Shown: positions 46,025 through 55,379, numbered from the stretch's first letter. The stretch: DNA of 64,000 bases from CAVPJW01 sp963705525 (GCA_963705525.1 CAVPJW010000007.1:1-64000); one strand, 5' to 3'. The notes: generated from the sequence alone by a model not told the origin. Numbers and translations: made by a program.

Positions 46025-47047
46025 CTAGTGATAGCGGGCGACGGCAAGGTCCACGATCTCGCCGATGAGCTGGTTGTACGTGCGCCCCGCTTTTCGAGCC
46101 GCCATCGCGAGCTCGGCCCGTGACGCCAGCCACGGGTTGGGATTGACCTCAATCACGCAGACCGATCCATCCGGTCTGAGGCGCATGTCCACGCGGCCGT
46201 AGTCTCTCAGCTCGATCGCCTGATAGGCGGCGAGCGCCGTCTGCTGCAGACGCGCGACGATTTCATCGCTGAGGTCGGTCGGCAGCACGGACTTCGTGTC
46301 CTTGTAGGCGGCGGTGCCCTTGCCCCACTTCACTTCCGCCGCGGCAATGCGCGGCGTGCCTTCGGGGAGCTTCGATAGATCCAGCTCGACGATGGGCAGC
46401 GCCTCGGGATCGGCATTGCCGAGAATCCCGACGTACATCTCGCGCCCTTCGACGTACTCCTCGATGAGGACGGGAGAATCGAAGTGCTCGTGCAGCCAGT
46501 CGATGCGCTCCATCAATTCCTTGATCGACGTCACGACGGCATTGAATTCGATCCCGATCGACCCGTCTTCACGCGACGGCTTCACGATGACGGGGAAATG
46601 CAGATCGTGCGAAAACGCCAACCGGCCCCTGAACGATCGGGCGAACACCGGCGTTTCGATGCCGTGGAATGCGAAGATCTTCTTCGCGACGGTCTTGTCC
46701 TGCGCCAGGATCAGGCCGTGGGTGCCGGCGCCGGTGTAGTGCTTGCCGATCAGCTCGAGATAGGCGGCGATCTTGACGTCGGCCGTGTCGTCGCCGGCAA
46801 ACGATTCGCTCAGGTTGAACACGAGGTCGCAATCGAGCCGCGCCAGCGCGTGCAGGCTCTTCACCGATCCGTCGAGCTCGTGGAGCACCGGTTCGTGCCC
46901 GATTTTCGTGAGCGCATCGGCCACTTCCTCCTCGACCTCTTTCTTGTCGAGCGATCGGATCAGCGGGGACTTTTCGCCGGCCGCCCCTTCGGGCTCCGTG
47001 TCCTCCCACCGGTCGTAGAGCACGACGATTTTCAGTTTGCCTGCCAT
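46025..47047 (-). CDS. D-alanine-D-alanine-ligase-like ATP-grasp protein
   Basis: The protein has 340 residues from the ATG at 47047; a GTG at 47116 overlapping the upstream stop is also possible. ATP-grasp signs: KIVVLYDRWEDTEPEG, LVFNLSESFAGDDTADVKIAAYLELIGKHYTGA, FPVIVKPSREDGSIGIEF, LIEEYVEGREMYVGILG, and the Mg-binding VDMRLRPDGSVCVIEVNPNPWLAS. The Ddl-type omega loop is changed, so the amino-acid pair may not be D-Ala-D-Ala. It is paired with the zinc metallopeptidase gene just upstream, which together suggests peptide ligation and cleavage. Confidence 0.85.
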   Translation of the reverse strand: MAGKLKIVVLYDRWEDTEPEGAAGEKSPLIRSLDKKEVEEEVADALTKIGHEPVLHELDGSVKSLHALARLDCDLVFNLSESFAGDDTADVKIAAYLELIGKHYTGAGTHGLILAQDKTVAKKIFAFHGIETPVFARSFRGRLAFSHDLHFPVIVKPSREDGSIGIEFNAVVTSIKELMERIDWLHEHFDSPVLIEEYVEGREMYVGILGNADPEALPIVELDLSKLPEGTPRIAAAEVKWGKGTAAYKDTKSVLPTDLSDEIVARLQQTALAAYQAIELRDYGRVDMRLRPDGSVCVIEVNPNPWLASRAELAMAARKAGRTYNQLIGEIVDLAVARYH

Positions 47048-47112
47048 GCATGCCTCTGGCGCCCGCGACGGAGTGGCCCGGCCGGCCCACCCGCGATCGA
47101 GGCGCCGATTCG

Positions 47113-48120
47113 TCACCGGCTCATGAACGTGCCGCGCGTCAGGAAATTCATGGCCAGAGCCGTTCCGAACGCCGTGAGCTCCACCATGTACGACGCTTCC
47201 CGACCGATCTCTCCCCAGAGCTTCAGCCGCTCGCAGTTCTTGATAATCGATTCCACCAGGCCGCGCACGACCGGCCGCCTGACCCCGGTCCAGTAGGTAA
47301 TCTTGTCGATCAGGTCGCGCTTGTACTTGCCGACAATCGTCGCCGCGGGCCGCACTTCCCCTCGCTTCCGCGTCAGGAAGATCGCCGAGAGGTGCGCGTC
47401 CATTTCCAGGTTGATTCTGGCCTGCCGTTCCCGTTCCGCCCGCTTGTAGAACTCGGCGACCGTCAGCCGCATGTCGTCAACGGTGATGTCCACTTCTCCG
47501 GTCTTCACCACGGGGTCGAGGTCACTCACGGCCTTCGCCACGCGATCGACGTATCGGAGCTTCTTCATCACCGGCCAGCCGTGGTAGCGGCGGCGCCACG
47601 AGCTCCCGGGTGTCAGCCAGACGGCAAACGTCTCCGCAAAGTCCTCGTCCGGATGCTTCTGCGCGTACCACCCCTCTATGTGTCGGACGAAGCTCTTGCT
47701 GAAGGGCACCGGACGATACTGATCGCGGTACGGGCGGTTGAATGGTCCGAAGACCTGACGCCATTCGGGAGTCGAATACAGCCGGTATGCGTAGTTGAAC
47801 ACGTGGCCGGCTTCGTGGCGCATGTACATCATGATCTCGCGCGAGTCTTCGAGATCGTCCACTTCGCGTTCGAGCGTGCCCAGCTTCGGGTCGGCCAGAT
47901 AAAACGGGATGCCAAGAATCGGCTGACGATCGGGACACCCCCACTCATCGGTGAGATAGCAGACGGGACGGAACTTCTGCAGGCCCCTCCTTTCGAGCTC
48001 TCGATAGAGCTGACGCACGTACGGCTCGACGGGCGAGCCCTCGAGCCGGAGACCGAGCTCGCGAATGCGCTTGCCAAGAACGCCGCGCAGCTCCGGGTCG
48101 AGCGTCTCGAACTGGGGCAC
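47113..48120 (-). CDS. Putative zinc metallopeptidase
   Basis: The protein has 335 residues. MMYMRHEAGHVFNYAYRLY carries the HExxH zinc motif, and DEDFAETFAVWL supplies a downstream Glu, matching the putative zinc-binding metallopeptidase family. There is no signal peptide, so it is probably cytoplasmic. The C-terminal 80 residues are helical and basic (GKYKRDLIDKITYWTG). It is co-directional with, and directly before, the ATP-grasp gene, whose possible GTG start overlaps its stop as GTGA. Confidence 0.82.
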   Translation of the reverse strand: MPQFETLDPELRGVLGKRIRELGLRLEGSPVEPYVRQLYRELERRGLQKFRPVCYLTDEWGCPDRQPILGIPFYLADPKLGTLEREVDDLEDSREIMMYMRHEAGHVFNYAYRLYSTPEWRQVFGPFNRPYRDQYRPVPFSKSFVRHIEGWYAQKHPDEDFAETFAVWLTPGSSWRRRYHGWPVMKKLRYVDRVAKAVSDLDPVVKTGEVDITVDDMRLTVAEFYKRAERERQARINLEMDAHLSAIFLTRKRGEVRPAATIVGKYKRDLIDKITYWTGVRRPVVRGLVESIIKNCERLKLWGEIGREASYMVELTAFGTALAMNFLTRGTFMSR

Positions 48121-48138
48121 AGGCGGATTATAGCAGGT

Positions 48139-48184
48139 GTCTACGGTTCCGAACCTAGAACCGTAGAACCTTGGAACCGTAGAC
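48139..48184. repeat. 12-bp inverted repeat GTCTACGGTTCC / GGAACCGTAGAC
   Basis: Perfect 12-base arms with a 22-base loop that itself contains CTAGAACCGTAGAACC. It lies in the 69-base gap between the MFS gene end and the metallopeptidase start, so it may act as a terminator hairpin. Its words match the regional intergenic repeats. Confidence 0.6.
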
Positions 48185-48189
48185 CATTG

Positions 48190-49374
48190 TCATCGCACTC
48201 GAACCAGCGCCACCATCACGCCGATGAGAAACGGCGCCCAGAGCAGCGTGAGCAAGCCGAAGCCGACGGACTCGAGAAGAAATCCGCCGAGCGCGGGACC
48301 GCCCAGCATGCCGACGGCCCACGCCACGTTGTACGCGCCATAGACGACGCCGAACGATTCGAGCCCGGCGGCGGTCGCGGCGTCCGCAATGAACGCGAGC
48401 GACGGCGTGACGATCATGCTGAGCGCGGCCCAAAGCGCGAGCATCACGATGGCCGCCGACGCCGGGTGCCACGCGAGCGGCATGAGCGGAAGAAGACACG
48501 CCGATGCCAGAAGGCCCACCGCCGTCACCCGGCGCCCGCCGTACGCGTCGCTGAGGCGACCGTAGATCGGGTGGACGACAATCGACAGAAAAGAAGCGAG
48601 CCCGAAAAGAAGGCCTACACGCGCCGGGCCGAGCCCCAGCCTCGACTCGAACACCAACGGCAGCACGGGCTCGAGCATCGTCAATGTCGCCGATCCGGCG
48701 ATGGCGGCGACGATGCAAGTGAAGACGGCGGGCACGCCCAGAACAGTGCGAAAGCTGGCCGGCTCGGAATCAGGCGCCGGCATGGGGAGTTTGAGCACCG
48801 CCATGAGCACGCCATTCGCGGCGGCCGCGATGGCGACGGCGGTGAAGGGCAGGGTCATTCCGCCGAGCTCATAGAGCCAGCCGCCCACCGACGGTCCGAT
48901 GGTGAAGCCGAAGCTCGTGCACGCCATGACGATGCCCATGATGCGGCCGCGTTCGGCAGATGGGTACAGATCGGCAATCAGCGCGAGCCCGACGACCCAC
49001 GTGACACCGTCGGCGGCGCCCTGAATCAGACGCGCGATGAAGAGGCCCGGGAGACCGCGAACAAAGGCAAAGAGCAGGGTCGCCAGCGCGAGCGTCGCCA
49101 TGCCCACGACCATCGGGACCTTGCGGCCGAGCCGGTCCGAGATGCGGCCCATCGGGATCGACACGGCCATCAGCGTCAGACCAAACGAGCCGAAGAGCAT
49201 GCCGATCATCGTCGGCGAAGCGCCGAGCCTCGTGGCCAGATCGGGCAGTACTGGAACGGCGATCGAGTAGGCGACGAGATCGATGAAGGTGGCCAGGCAG
49301 ACGCCCACCGTGATCGCCGCGCGGGAGCTCCGCCGAGCCAGTCCCACATCGAGCGCGGACTGCTCGACGCTCAC
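48190..49374 (-). CDS. Major facilitator superfamily transporter
   Basis: The protein has 394 residues from the GTG at 49374, which overlaps the glgB stop as GTGA. Twelve hydrophobic segments are present with the MFS loop 2-3 motif GRISDRLGRKVPMV and a second copy in YGRLSDAYGGRRVTAV. The charge pattern fits drug/H+ antiporters (TetA/Bcr class) but the substrate is unknown. Translation coupled to glgB raises the possibility of a sugar-related substrate. Confidence 0.88.
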   Translation of the reverse strand: MSVEQSALDVGLARRSSRAAITVGVCLATFIDLVAYSIAVPVLPDLATRLGASPTMIGMLFGSFGLTLMAVSIPMGRISDRLGRKVPMVVGMATLALATLLFAFVRGLPGLFIARLIQGAADGVTWVVGLALIADLYPSAERGRIMGIVMACTSFGFTIGPSVGGWLYELGGMTLPFTAVAIAAAANGVLMAVLKLPMPAPDSEPASFRTVLGVPAVFTCIVAAIAGSATLTMLEPVLPLVFESRLGLGPARVGLLFGLASFLSIVVHPIYGRLSDAYGGRRVTAVGLLASACLLPLMPLAWHPASAAIVMLALWAALSMIVTPSLAFIADAATAAGLESFGVVYGAYNVAWAVGMLGGPALGGFLLESVGFGLLTLLWAPFLIGVMVALVRVR

Positions 49375-51593
49375 GCAGGATCCCGAACCGGCTTCAGGAG
49401 AATGCACGAGAGCGGTGGGAGGACCAGCGACAGCGAGTGCGTGTACCCGTGCTTCTCGATGGCCTCCGACACGACCTCCCCGCTGTTGCCGAGATTGCTG
49501 CCGCCATAGATCGCAGCGTCGCTGTTCAGGAGCTCCACATAGCGCCCTGGCTCCGGCGCGCCGAGGCGGTATCCGCGCCGTGGAACGGGCGTGAAGTTGA
49601 GGGCCATGATGACGAAGTCGTCCGGCGCCTTCGCGCGCCGGATGAACGAGACGATGCTGTTCTCATTGTCGGAACAGTCGATCCACGTGAACCCCCCGGG
49701 TTCCTCGTCGAGCTGGTGGAGGGACGGCTCGGCCGCGTAGAGCGCGTTGACGTCTTTGGTGAACTGTCGAATGCCCCTGTGCACGGGATGGTCGAGCAGA
49801 CGCCAGTCGAGGCCGGTATCGTGATTCCACTCGCGCCACTGTCCGAACTCCTGCCCCATGAACATCAGCTTCTTGCCCGGGTGTCCGAACATGAACCCGT
49901 ACAACGCGCGCAGGTTCGCGGCCTTCTGCCACACGTCGCCGAACATCTTGCCGATCATCGAGCCCTTGCCGTACACCACCTCATCGTGAGAGAACGGCAG
50001 GATGAAGTTCTCGGAGTAGGCGTAGAGCATCGAGAACGTCAGGTGGTTGTGCGCCCAGCGGCGGAACAGCGGATCCTGCCGCATGTACTGCAGGATGTCG
50101 TGCATCCATCCCATGTTCCACTTGTACGTGAAGCCGAGGCCGCCGACATACGCGGGGCGGCTCACCGCCGGCCATGATGTGGACTCTTCGGCCACGGTGA
50201 TCGTCCCCGGAAACTGTCCGTGGGTCTGGATGTTCAGCTCGCGTAGAAAGTCGATGGCTTCGAGATTTTCACGTCCGCCGTACTTATTGGCGATCCACTC
50301 GCCCGGCTGGCGTGAGTAGTCGAGATACAGCATCGAGGCGACGGCGTCGACGCGGAGGCCGTCCGCGTGATATTCCTCCAGCCAGAAGAGCGCGCTGCTC
50401 AGCAGAAAATTGCGCACCTCGCGGCGGCCGTAATTGAAGATCAGCGTGCCCCAGTCGCGGTGCTCGCCCTGGCGCGGATCGGCGTGCTCGTAGAGGGCGG
50501 TCCCGTCGAAGCGCGCCAGCGCGAAGTCGTCTTTCGGAAAATGCCCCGGCACCCAGTCGAGGATGACGCCGATGTCCTGCTGGTGACACGCGTCCACGAA
50601 CGCCTTGAAATCTTCCGGCGGCCCGAAGCGGCTCGTCGGTGCGAAGAAACCGATGACCTGGTATCCCCACGATCCTTCGAACGGATGCTCCATGATCGGC
50701 AGGAGCTCGATGTGCGTGTACCCCATGTCCTTCACGTACGGAACGAGCTCGTCGGCAAGCTGCCGATACGTCATCCGATCGTTGCCCGCGCCACGCCGCC
50801 ACGATCCGAGGTGCACCTCGTAGATCGACATCGGGCGGTCCATCCACGAATTCCGGGTGTGCCGCGCTTCCATCCATCGCGCGTCGCGCCATTGATGACG
50901 CGCGAGGTCCCAGACGATGGCGGCCGAGTTCGGGGGGGCCTCGAAGAAGAAGCCGTGCGGATCCGTCTTGGTGCGGATCGAACCGTCGGGCGCCCTGATC
51001 TCGAACTTGTAGCGCTCGCCGTCGGCGAGATCCGGCAGGAAGATCTCCCAGATGCCGCTCGAAGCCAGGCGGCGCATCGGCAGCACGCGGCCGTCCCAAC
51101 CGTTGAAGTCGCCGATCAGGCTCACGCGGGTCGCATTGGGCGCCCAGACCGCAAAGTGGACGCCGGTCCGGTCGCCAAGCGTCCGGCGACGGGCGCCCAG
51201 CTTCTCGAATGCGCGCAAGTGCGTGCCTTCGTTGAGCAGATGAAGATCGAAGTCGGTGAGGACGCGCCCGTACCGATAGGGATCGTCGGCCTCGTGCACC
51301 TGCCCGTCCTGAAACGTGACGCGGAGTCGATAGTCGATGCCGGTCAGATCACCGCCGCCGACGTCGGCGTCGATCGCGGCCTCGAAGAGGCCGGCCTCGT
51401 GGCGCCGCGCCATGCCGACGATCCGATCCGACGTCACGATGTCGATGCCGCGCGCCGCGGGATGAAAGGCGCGCACCATCGTCGCCGATCGACCCTTCCG
51501 GCGCTCCGCGTGCGGCCCGAGCAGGGCAAACGGATCGTCGAGCTCGGCTCGGACGAGGCGCTCGATCGCGCGATCGGTCGCGGATTTTGGCAT
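49371..51593 (-). CDS. glgB: 1,4-alpha-glucan branching enzyme
   Basis: Makes alpha-1,6 branches in glycogen by moving a chain segment. At 740 residues it has the full GlgB length. In order: an extra N-terminal beta domain, CBM48 around VHFAVWAPNATRVSLIGDFNGWDGR, and the GH13 barrel with YTHIELLPIMEHPFEGSWGYQ, the nucleophile Asp in DGLRVDAVASMLYLDYSR and the acid in ITVAEESTSWPAVSRP. The C-terminal all-beta domain ends VLPPLSCILLKP. It is the first gene of a glgB-MFS pair and is divergent from the cyclophilin gene. Confidence 0.96.
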   Translation of the reverse strand: MPKSATDRAIERLVRAELDDPFALLGPHAERRKGRSATMVRAFHPAARGIDIVTSDRIVGMARRHEAGLFEAAIDADVGGGDLTGIDYRLRVTFQDGQVHEADDPYRYGRVLTDFDLHLLNEGTHLRAFEKLGARRRTLGDRTGVHFAVWAPNATRVSLIGDFNGWDGRVLPMRRLASSGIWEIFLPDLADGERYKFEIRAPDGSIRTKTDPHGFFFEAPPNSAAIVWDLARHQWRDARWMEARHTRNSWMDRPMSIYEVHLGSWRRGAGNDRMTYRQLADELVPYVKDMGYTHIELLPIMEHPFEGSWGYQVIGFFAPTSRFGPPEDFKAFVDACHQQDIGVILDWVPGHFPKDDFALARFDGTALYEHADPRQGEHRDWGTLIFNYGRREVRNFLLSSALFWLEEYHADGLRVDAVASMLYLDYSRQPGEWIANKYGGRENLEAIDFLRELNIQTHGQFPGTITVAEESTSWPAVSRPAYVGGLGFTYKWNMGWMHDILQYMRQDPLFRRWAHNHLTFSMLYAYSENFILPFSHDEVVYGKGSMIGKMFGDVWQKAANLRALYGFMFGHPGKKLMFMGQEFGQWREWNHDTGLDWRLLDHPVHRGIRQFTKDVNALYAAEPSLHQLDEEPGGFTWIDCSDNENSIVSFIRRAKAPDDFVIMALNFTPVPRRGYRLGAPEPGRYVELLNSDAAIYGGSNLGNSGEVVSEAIEKHGYTHSLSLVLPPLSCILLKPVRDPA

Positions 51594-51698
51594 GCTGGTC
51601 AGGTGCGCGAAGGTTGCGGCGTACTCATGCTAGGATTATCGCTGATTTCATCGGCGCGGCGAGTACGGCCGCGCACTTCGACGAGAAGAGGTGTCTCG

Positions 51699-52314
51699 AT
51701 GATTCGTCGTGCATTCGCTGCGGTGTTCGCTGTCTCGGTTGCGCTTTCGGCCGTGACGATCGCCGCTCTTCAGAAGGAGACCGCTTTGAAACCCGGCGTG
51801 TATGCGCTCTTCAAGACCACAGAGGGAGACTTCACGGTGCACCTCTTCGACAAGGAGGCCCCGAAGACGGTCGCGAACTTCGTCGGCCTCGCGGAAGGCA
51901 CCAAGGAATGGACCGATCCGCGAACGAACGCGAAGGTGAAGAAGCCGTACTACAACGGCCTCATCTTCCACCGCATCATCGACGGCTTCATGATCCAGGG
52001 CGGCGATCCGCTCGGCAAGGGCATCGGCGGGCCGGGCTATACGTTCGACGACGAGTTCAGCCCCACCCTGCAAGCACAACAAGGCGGGCATCCTCTCGAT
52101 GGCCAACCGCGGCCCGAACACCAACGGCGGGCAGTTCTTCATCACGCTCGGCCCGACGCCGCACCTGGACGGCAAGCACTCGGTGTTCGGCGAGGTCGTT
52201 CAGGGCATGGACGTCGTCACCAAGATCGGCAAGGTGCAGACCTCGAAGCCGGGAGATCGTCCGATCAAGGATGTCGTCATCAATACGGTGACGATTGAAC
52301 GGGTGGCCGGGTAG
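51699..52314 (+). pseudogene. Exported cyclophilin-type peptidyl-prolyl isomerase, frameshifted
   Basis: The ATG at 51699 opens a signal peptide (RAFAAVFAVSVALSAVTIAAL). The cyclophilin core follows: YALFKTTEGDFTVHLFDKEAPKTVANFVGLAEG, LIFHRIIDGFMIQGGDP, and GYTFDDEFSPTL. An extra base near 52071 then breaks the frame. The next frame continues KHNKAGILSMANRGPNTNGGQFFITLG and HLDGKHSVFGEVVQGMDVV to the stop at 52314. Joined, it is about 204 residues. The active-site residues (FHR, QFF, and Trp/His region HLDGKHSVFG) are all present. It would speed proline isomerisation in the envelope. Confidence 0.88.
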
Positions 52315-52315
52315 A

Positions 52316-52380
52316 GCAGTTCTTGGTTGTTGGTGATTGGGGTTAGTCCTTAAGAACTAACCCCTAACCCCTAAGAACTC
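52316..52380. repeat. Intergenic repeat with GGGGTTAGT/ACTAACCCC hairpin
   Basis: CAGTTCTTGGTTGTTGG followed by GGGGTTAGT, then ACTAACCCC and CTAACCCCTAAGAACTCC. The 9-base arms at 52339-52347 and 52356-52364 form a hairpin between the converging cyclophilin and methyltransferase genes. The first half matches 44525-44562. Confidence 0.6.
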
Positions 52381-52381
52381 C

Positions 52382-53059
52382 TCATGGTCTTCCGAGCGGT
52401 TTCGCAACTATCAACCACTCCGCCTCGTCGTTCGGCCGCTGGACAAAATCCGCACGTCGATCCAACACCTCGAATGACGCAGCCGCCAGATCCTGCTCGG
52501 CGAGCTCGAGAGCGAGGATGTGCGCCCCCGCCTGCTCGTCGCGACTCGCCCCGGGCCGACCCTTGGCGGTCGGCTCCACGAGCACCAGACGACCGTCGGC
52601 TTTGAGCGCGTGTCGAATCTTGCCCAGCATCGCCTGATGCTGGCGCATCTCATGGTAGGCGTTGACGATCAGCACCGCGTCGAGCGCGCCTTCCGGGAGG
52701 TGCGGATCGTCGGTCCCGCCCTGCACCACCTCGACGTTGTCCAGCTGCTCCGACCGCACACGCTCTTTCAGCCTGGACACGACTGAATCGCTGACGTCCA
52801 CCGCGTAGACGCGACCCTCGCGACCCACCGCGCGCGCCAGCCTGACGGTGAAGAATCCAGGGCCCGCGCCAATGTCGGCCACCGTGCTGCCGTCACGAAT
52901 GCCGAGGGCCGTAAAGATTTCATCGATGCGCTGCCATTTCTCGCGGACCTCGTCACTGTCGCGATTCTGGCGGATGCGATAGGCGGCCGCGGGCAGAATC
53001 AGGCCGGCCAGCACGACGCAGATGAGGAACGTGCGCCTCACGATGAGCCCCGCAGTCAT
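52382..53059 (-). CDS. SAM-dependent methyltransferase, membrane-anchored or exported
   Basis: The protein has 225 residues from the ATG at 53059, which overlaps the stop of the upstream hydrolase as ATGA. An N-terminal hydrophobic segment (TFLICVVLAGLILPAAAYR) is followed by a class I methyltransferase domain: VADIGAGPGFFTVRLARAVG is the SAM-binding glycine motif, VYAVDVSDSVV the acidic strand end, and LDAVLIVNAYHEMRQH the catalytic-strand region. Similar exported methyltransferases occur in proteobacteria and acidobacteria; the substrate is unknown, and how SAM would reach the periplasm is unclear. Confidence 0.82.
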   Translation of the reverse strand: MTAGLIVRRTFLICVVLAGLILPAAAYRIRQNRDSDEVREKWQRIDEIFTALGIRDGSTVADIGAGPGFFTVRLARAVGREGRVYAVDVSDSVVSRLKERVRSEQLDNVEVVQGGTDDPHLPEGALDAVLIVNAYHEMRQHQAMLGKIRHALKADGRLVLVEPTAKGRPGASRDEQAGAHILALELAEQDLAAASFEVLDRRADFVQRPNDEAEWLIVAKPLGRP

Positions 53060-54876
53060 TGCGGTTGGTTCGAGCTGGTGGCAGGTCCTCCCGGAATGAC
53101 CGGCAGGACGATGCGTGATGGATGGGCCGCGTCGTGATAGACGGTATTGGTCGCCACGACAAATGCCGACTCCTCGTCCATTTCCTTGCCCGTGTTTCCG
53201 TTCGGATACCACTTCGGAAAGCTGCTGCTCGCGACCGTGATGCGGATCCGGTGGCCCTTCTTGAAGACGTTGCTGATCGGGAACATCTCGATGGCGAATG
53301 GATAGATCTGACCGGGCTTCATCAGCACGGGTTTCTCAAATCCGTCTCTGAATCGCGCGCGGAGCAGGTTCTGCCTCAGGATCTGCGAATAGCCGTCCGG
53401 ATGGACATCGCTGATCGCGACCACCCAGTCGGTGTCTACGGCCGTCGAGCTGGCGTGGAGATCCACGTTCGGGATGCCCGTGATCTCGACGTCGGCCGCG
53501 AGCGCCGCCGTCGTGAACGTCAGGCTCCGCCTGTCGGCGGGACGATGATCGCGCGCGCCGCTGGGCTCGATGAACAGATCCGCGCCGATCGATGGTACGG
53601 GCTTCGCCGGATCGTACTGGTAGCTGTCGGCCCGCTCGCCGCCGGGTTGTTCAGGGCTGAGCGAACCGTCGTTGAGGGAATCGATCGATCCGGAGGGACC
53701 GGTTCTGAAGTAGTAGTCCGTGTAGACCGTGCGCGCCAGAGGAAACTCCTTTTCGGATCGCCACCGGTTGGCGCCCATCACGAACAGGCGAACCGGTGGC
53801 TCCTTGGCGAGGCTGTTGTCGGCGCCTTTCAGATACGCGTCGAACCATCGCAGCCGCAGCGCGTTGTAGTCGATCGCCGCGGCCTCGCCGAAGTCGAGGT
53901 CGCCGACGACTCGGGGCATGATTTCACCAGACCCGTGCGTCCATGGCCCGAACTGGATTCGCTGATGCTCTCGCGCCAGGGGGCCGCCTTTCTCGCGGAT
54001 GCCGTTGAACAGCTTGAGCTGGGTCAATGGATAGCGGTCGTACCACGCGGCGAAGTGGAAGATCGGCACGTTGATCCTGTCCGTGCGCTCGTCGACGGCG
54101 TACTGCTTCCAGTAGTCGTTGTAGTGCGGGTTCCTGATGAGGTCGCGCATCATGTCGCCGAACATGCTCTCTTCAACGCTCGAGCGGCGCTGCTGCTTCT
54201 TCAGCCACCAGTCCGTCCACGATTCGAGCGTGCCGACATAGCCGCCGGTGCGTGCGGCGGCGAGCGGCACCGGTCTCACCATCTCGCTCTGTGAAAGAAG
54301 CCACGTGGGCATGATCATGTGGAGCGCGCCGCCCTGGTACATCAGGTACTTGTATTGATTACCGGCCGCGTCGGCGCAGAACATCGCGGCCAGATGCGCG
54401 GGCATCGTCGTCGCCGTCAGGTACTGGTTGTGGCATCCGGCCGACAGGCCCATCGTCCCCACTTTGCCCGTGGACCACGCCTGCGCCGCCGCCCACTCGA
54501 TGGTGTCGTGACCATCGAGGCCCTTGGCGCCGTCGCCTCCCCACCAGTAGTAAAGGCCTTCCGAGTCGTAGCGCCCTCGTTCGTCCTGGCGAATCGCCAC
54601 GTAACCGCGCCTGGCGAAGTACCGGGCATCGTCCGAATCGCAGTGGCCTTTTCCGTACGGCGTGCGCTCGATGATGACGGGCCACGGCCCCGATCCCTGA
54701 CGCGGCGTGTACACGTCCGTGGCCAGCTTTATGCCGTCGCGCATCGGCACCATGACTTCGCTGCAGTCCGAAGATCCTGGCGGCGCTGCCGCTCGTGACA
54801 CGCGTGCCATACCTGGCGCGGGCGAACAGAGCCACCATGCAGAAGCCAGGATCATGACCACCAATCGGCGTTTCAT
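53056..54876 (-). CDS. CocE/NonD family hydrolase (S15/X-Pro-dipeptidase-like)
   Basis: The protein has 606 residues from the ATG at 54876, after GAGGAG. It carries an N-terminal signal peptide (LVVMILASAWWLCSPAPGMA). The S15 catalytic domain begins VMVPMRDGIKLATDVYTPRQG and holds RTPYGKG, RGRYDSEG, and the nucleophile region VGTMGLSAGCHNQYL, with Ser in GLSAG. The C-terminal jelly-roll domain is at about 430-590 (FVATNTVYHDAAHPSRIVLPV near the end). It cleaves esters or amide bonds of unknown substrate outside the cytoplasm. It forms a two-gene operon with the methyltransferase. Confidence 0.9.
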   Translation of the reverse strand: MKRRLVVMILASAWWLCSPAPGMARVSRAAAPPGSSDCSEVMVPMRDGIKLATDVYTPRQGSGPWPVIIERTPYGKGHCDSDDARYFARRGYVAIRQDERGRYDSEGLYYWWGGDGAKGLDGHDTIEWAAAQAWSTGKVGTMGLSAGCHNQYLTATTMPAHLAAMFCADAAGNQYKYLMYQGGALHMIMPTWLLSQSEMVRPVPLAAARTGGYVGTLESWTDWWLKKQQRRSSVEESMFGDMMRDLIRNPHYNDYWKQYAVDERTDRINVPIFHFAAWYDRYPLTQLKLFNGIREKGGPLAREHQRIQFGPWTHGSGEIMPRVVGDLDFGEAAAIDYNALRLRWFDAYLKGADNSLAKEPPVRLFVMGANRWRSEKEFPLARTVYTDYYFRTGPSGSIDSLNDGSLSPEQPGGERADSYQYDPAKPVPSIGADLFIEPSGARDHRPADRRSLTFTTAALAADVEITGIPNVDLHASSTAVDTDWVVAISDVHPDGYSQILRQNLLRARFRDGFEKPVLMKPGQIYPFAIEMFPISNVFKKGHRIRITVASSSFPKWYPNGNTGKEMDEESAFVVATNTVYHDAAHPSRIVLPVIPGGPATSSNQPQ

Positions 54877-55181
54877 CGCGCACTCCTCACAGGAAACTCT
54901 CCAGGCCACGGGAACCGCGAAACTGGCACGAACGGGTGGGCCTTGTCCGCAAACGGGCCATACCAGAAGTCATGGGATCGGTCCGATCATAGCTGCGTGG
55001 AGCCGTCGTCCAAGTCGTTTCTTCAGTCCGTCGTTGTGCCCTTCGCCCGCCGCAGACCCGATCGTCGGCGGCCAGGGCGAGAGGAGCCGGCGGCCGCTGG
55101 CGGCGACCGCTCGTCCCCCGATTCCAAGTCGAGAAAGAACAGCTCGACACGCGGCAGGCCTGGCGACGGCGTCAACGCGTG
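54877..55181. other. Intergenic region upstream of CocE
   Basis: A 305-base gap. A 79-residue plus-strand frame crosses it but its composition (Arg/Pro/Ser-rich with no hydrophobic core) suggests chance. Nothing else is seen. Confidence 0.4.
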
Positions 55182-55370
55182 ATGCTCTACGTTCTCATCG
55201 GGATCCTGATCTGCGTCGCCATTCTTCGGTGGGACCTCGCCAATCAGGTGACGATGCTCCTGTCGCTGCAAGTCGCGATCGAAGATATGCGCAAGTCCCT
55301 CAGAGACGTCAAGGCGGCGCTCGAGGATACGCGCGCGAGGCTCGACAAAGTCACCAGGACGCGGGCGTAG
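55182..55370 (+). CDS. Small membrane protein with coiled-coil tail
   Basis: The protein has 62 residues from the ATG at 55182 (a GTG one codon earlier is equivalent). One membrane helix (MLYVLIGILICVAILRW) is followed by an amphipathic heptad-like stretch (IEDMRKSLRDVKAALEDTRARLDKV) that could form a short coiled coil. The pattern is too regular for chance, but no family is recognised. It ends 10 bases before the convergent SPFH gene. Confidence 0.55.
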   Translation: MLYVLIGILICVAILRWDLANQVTMLLSLQVAIEDMRKSLRDVKAALEDTRARLDKVTRTRA

Positions 55371-55379
55371 AGCCCACCT

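Noticed and set aside
47050..49509. An 819-codon plus-strand open frame
   Set aside because: It runs antisense to the ATP-grasp, metallopeptidase and MFS genes, is Arg/His/Asp-rich with no domain pattern, and is the expected shadow frame in GC-rich DNA.
50367..51690. A long plus-strand frame leading into the cyclophilin
   Set aside because: This part is antisense to glgB and has no domain pattern; the cyclophilin starts with its signal peptide at 51699.
53122..54294. A 390-codon plus-strand frame inside the CocE-like gene
   Set aside because: Antisense shadow rich in Arg/Val/Asp with no domain pattern.
54943..55182. A 79-codon plus-strand frame before the small membrane protein
   Set aside because: Arg/Pro/Ser-rich with no hydrophobic core or ribosome-binding site; probably non-coding.
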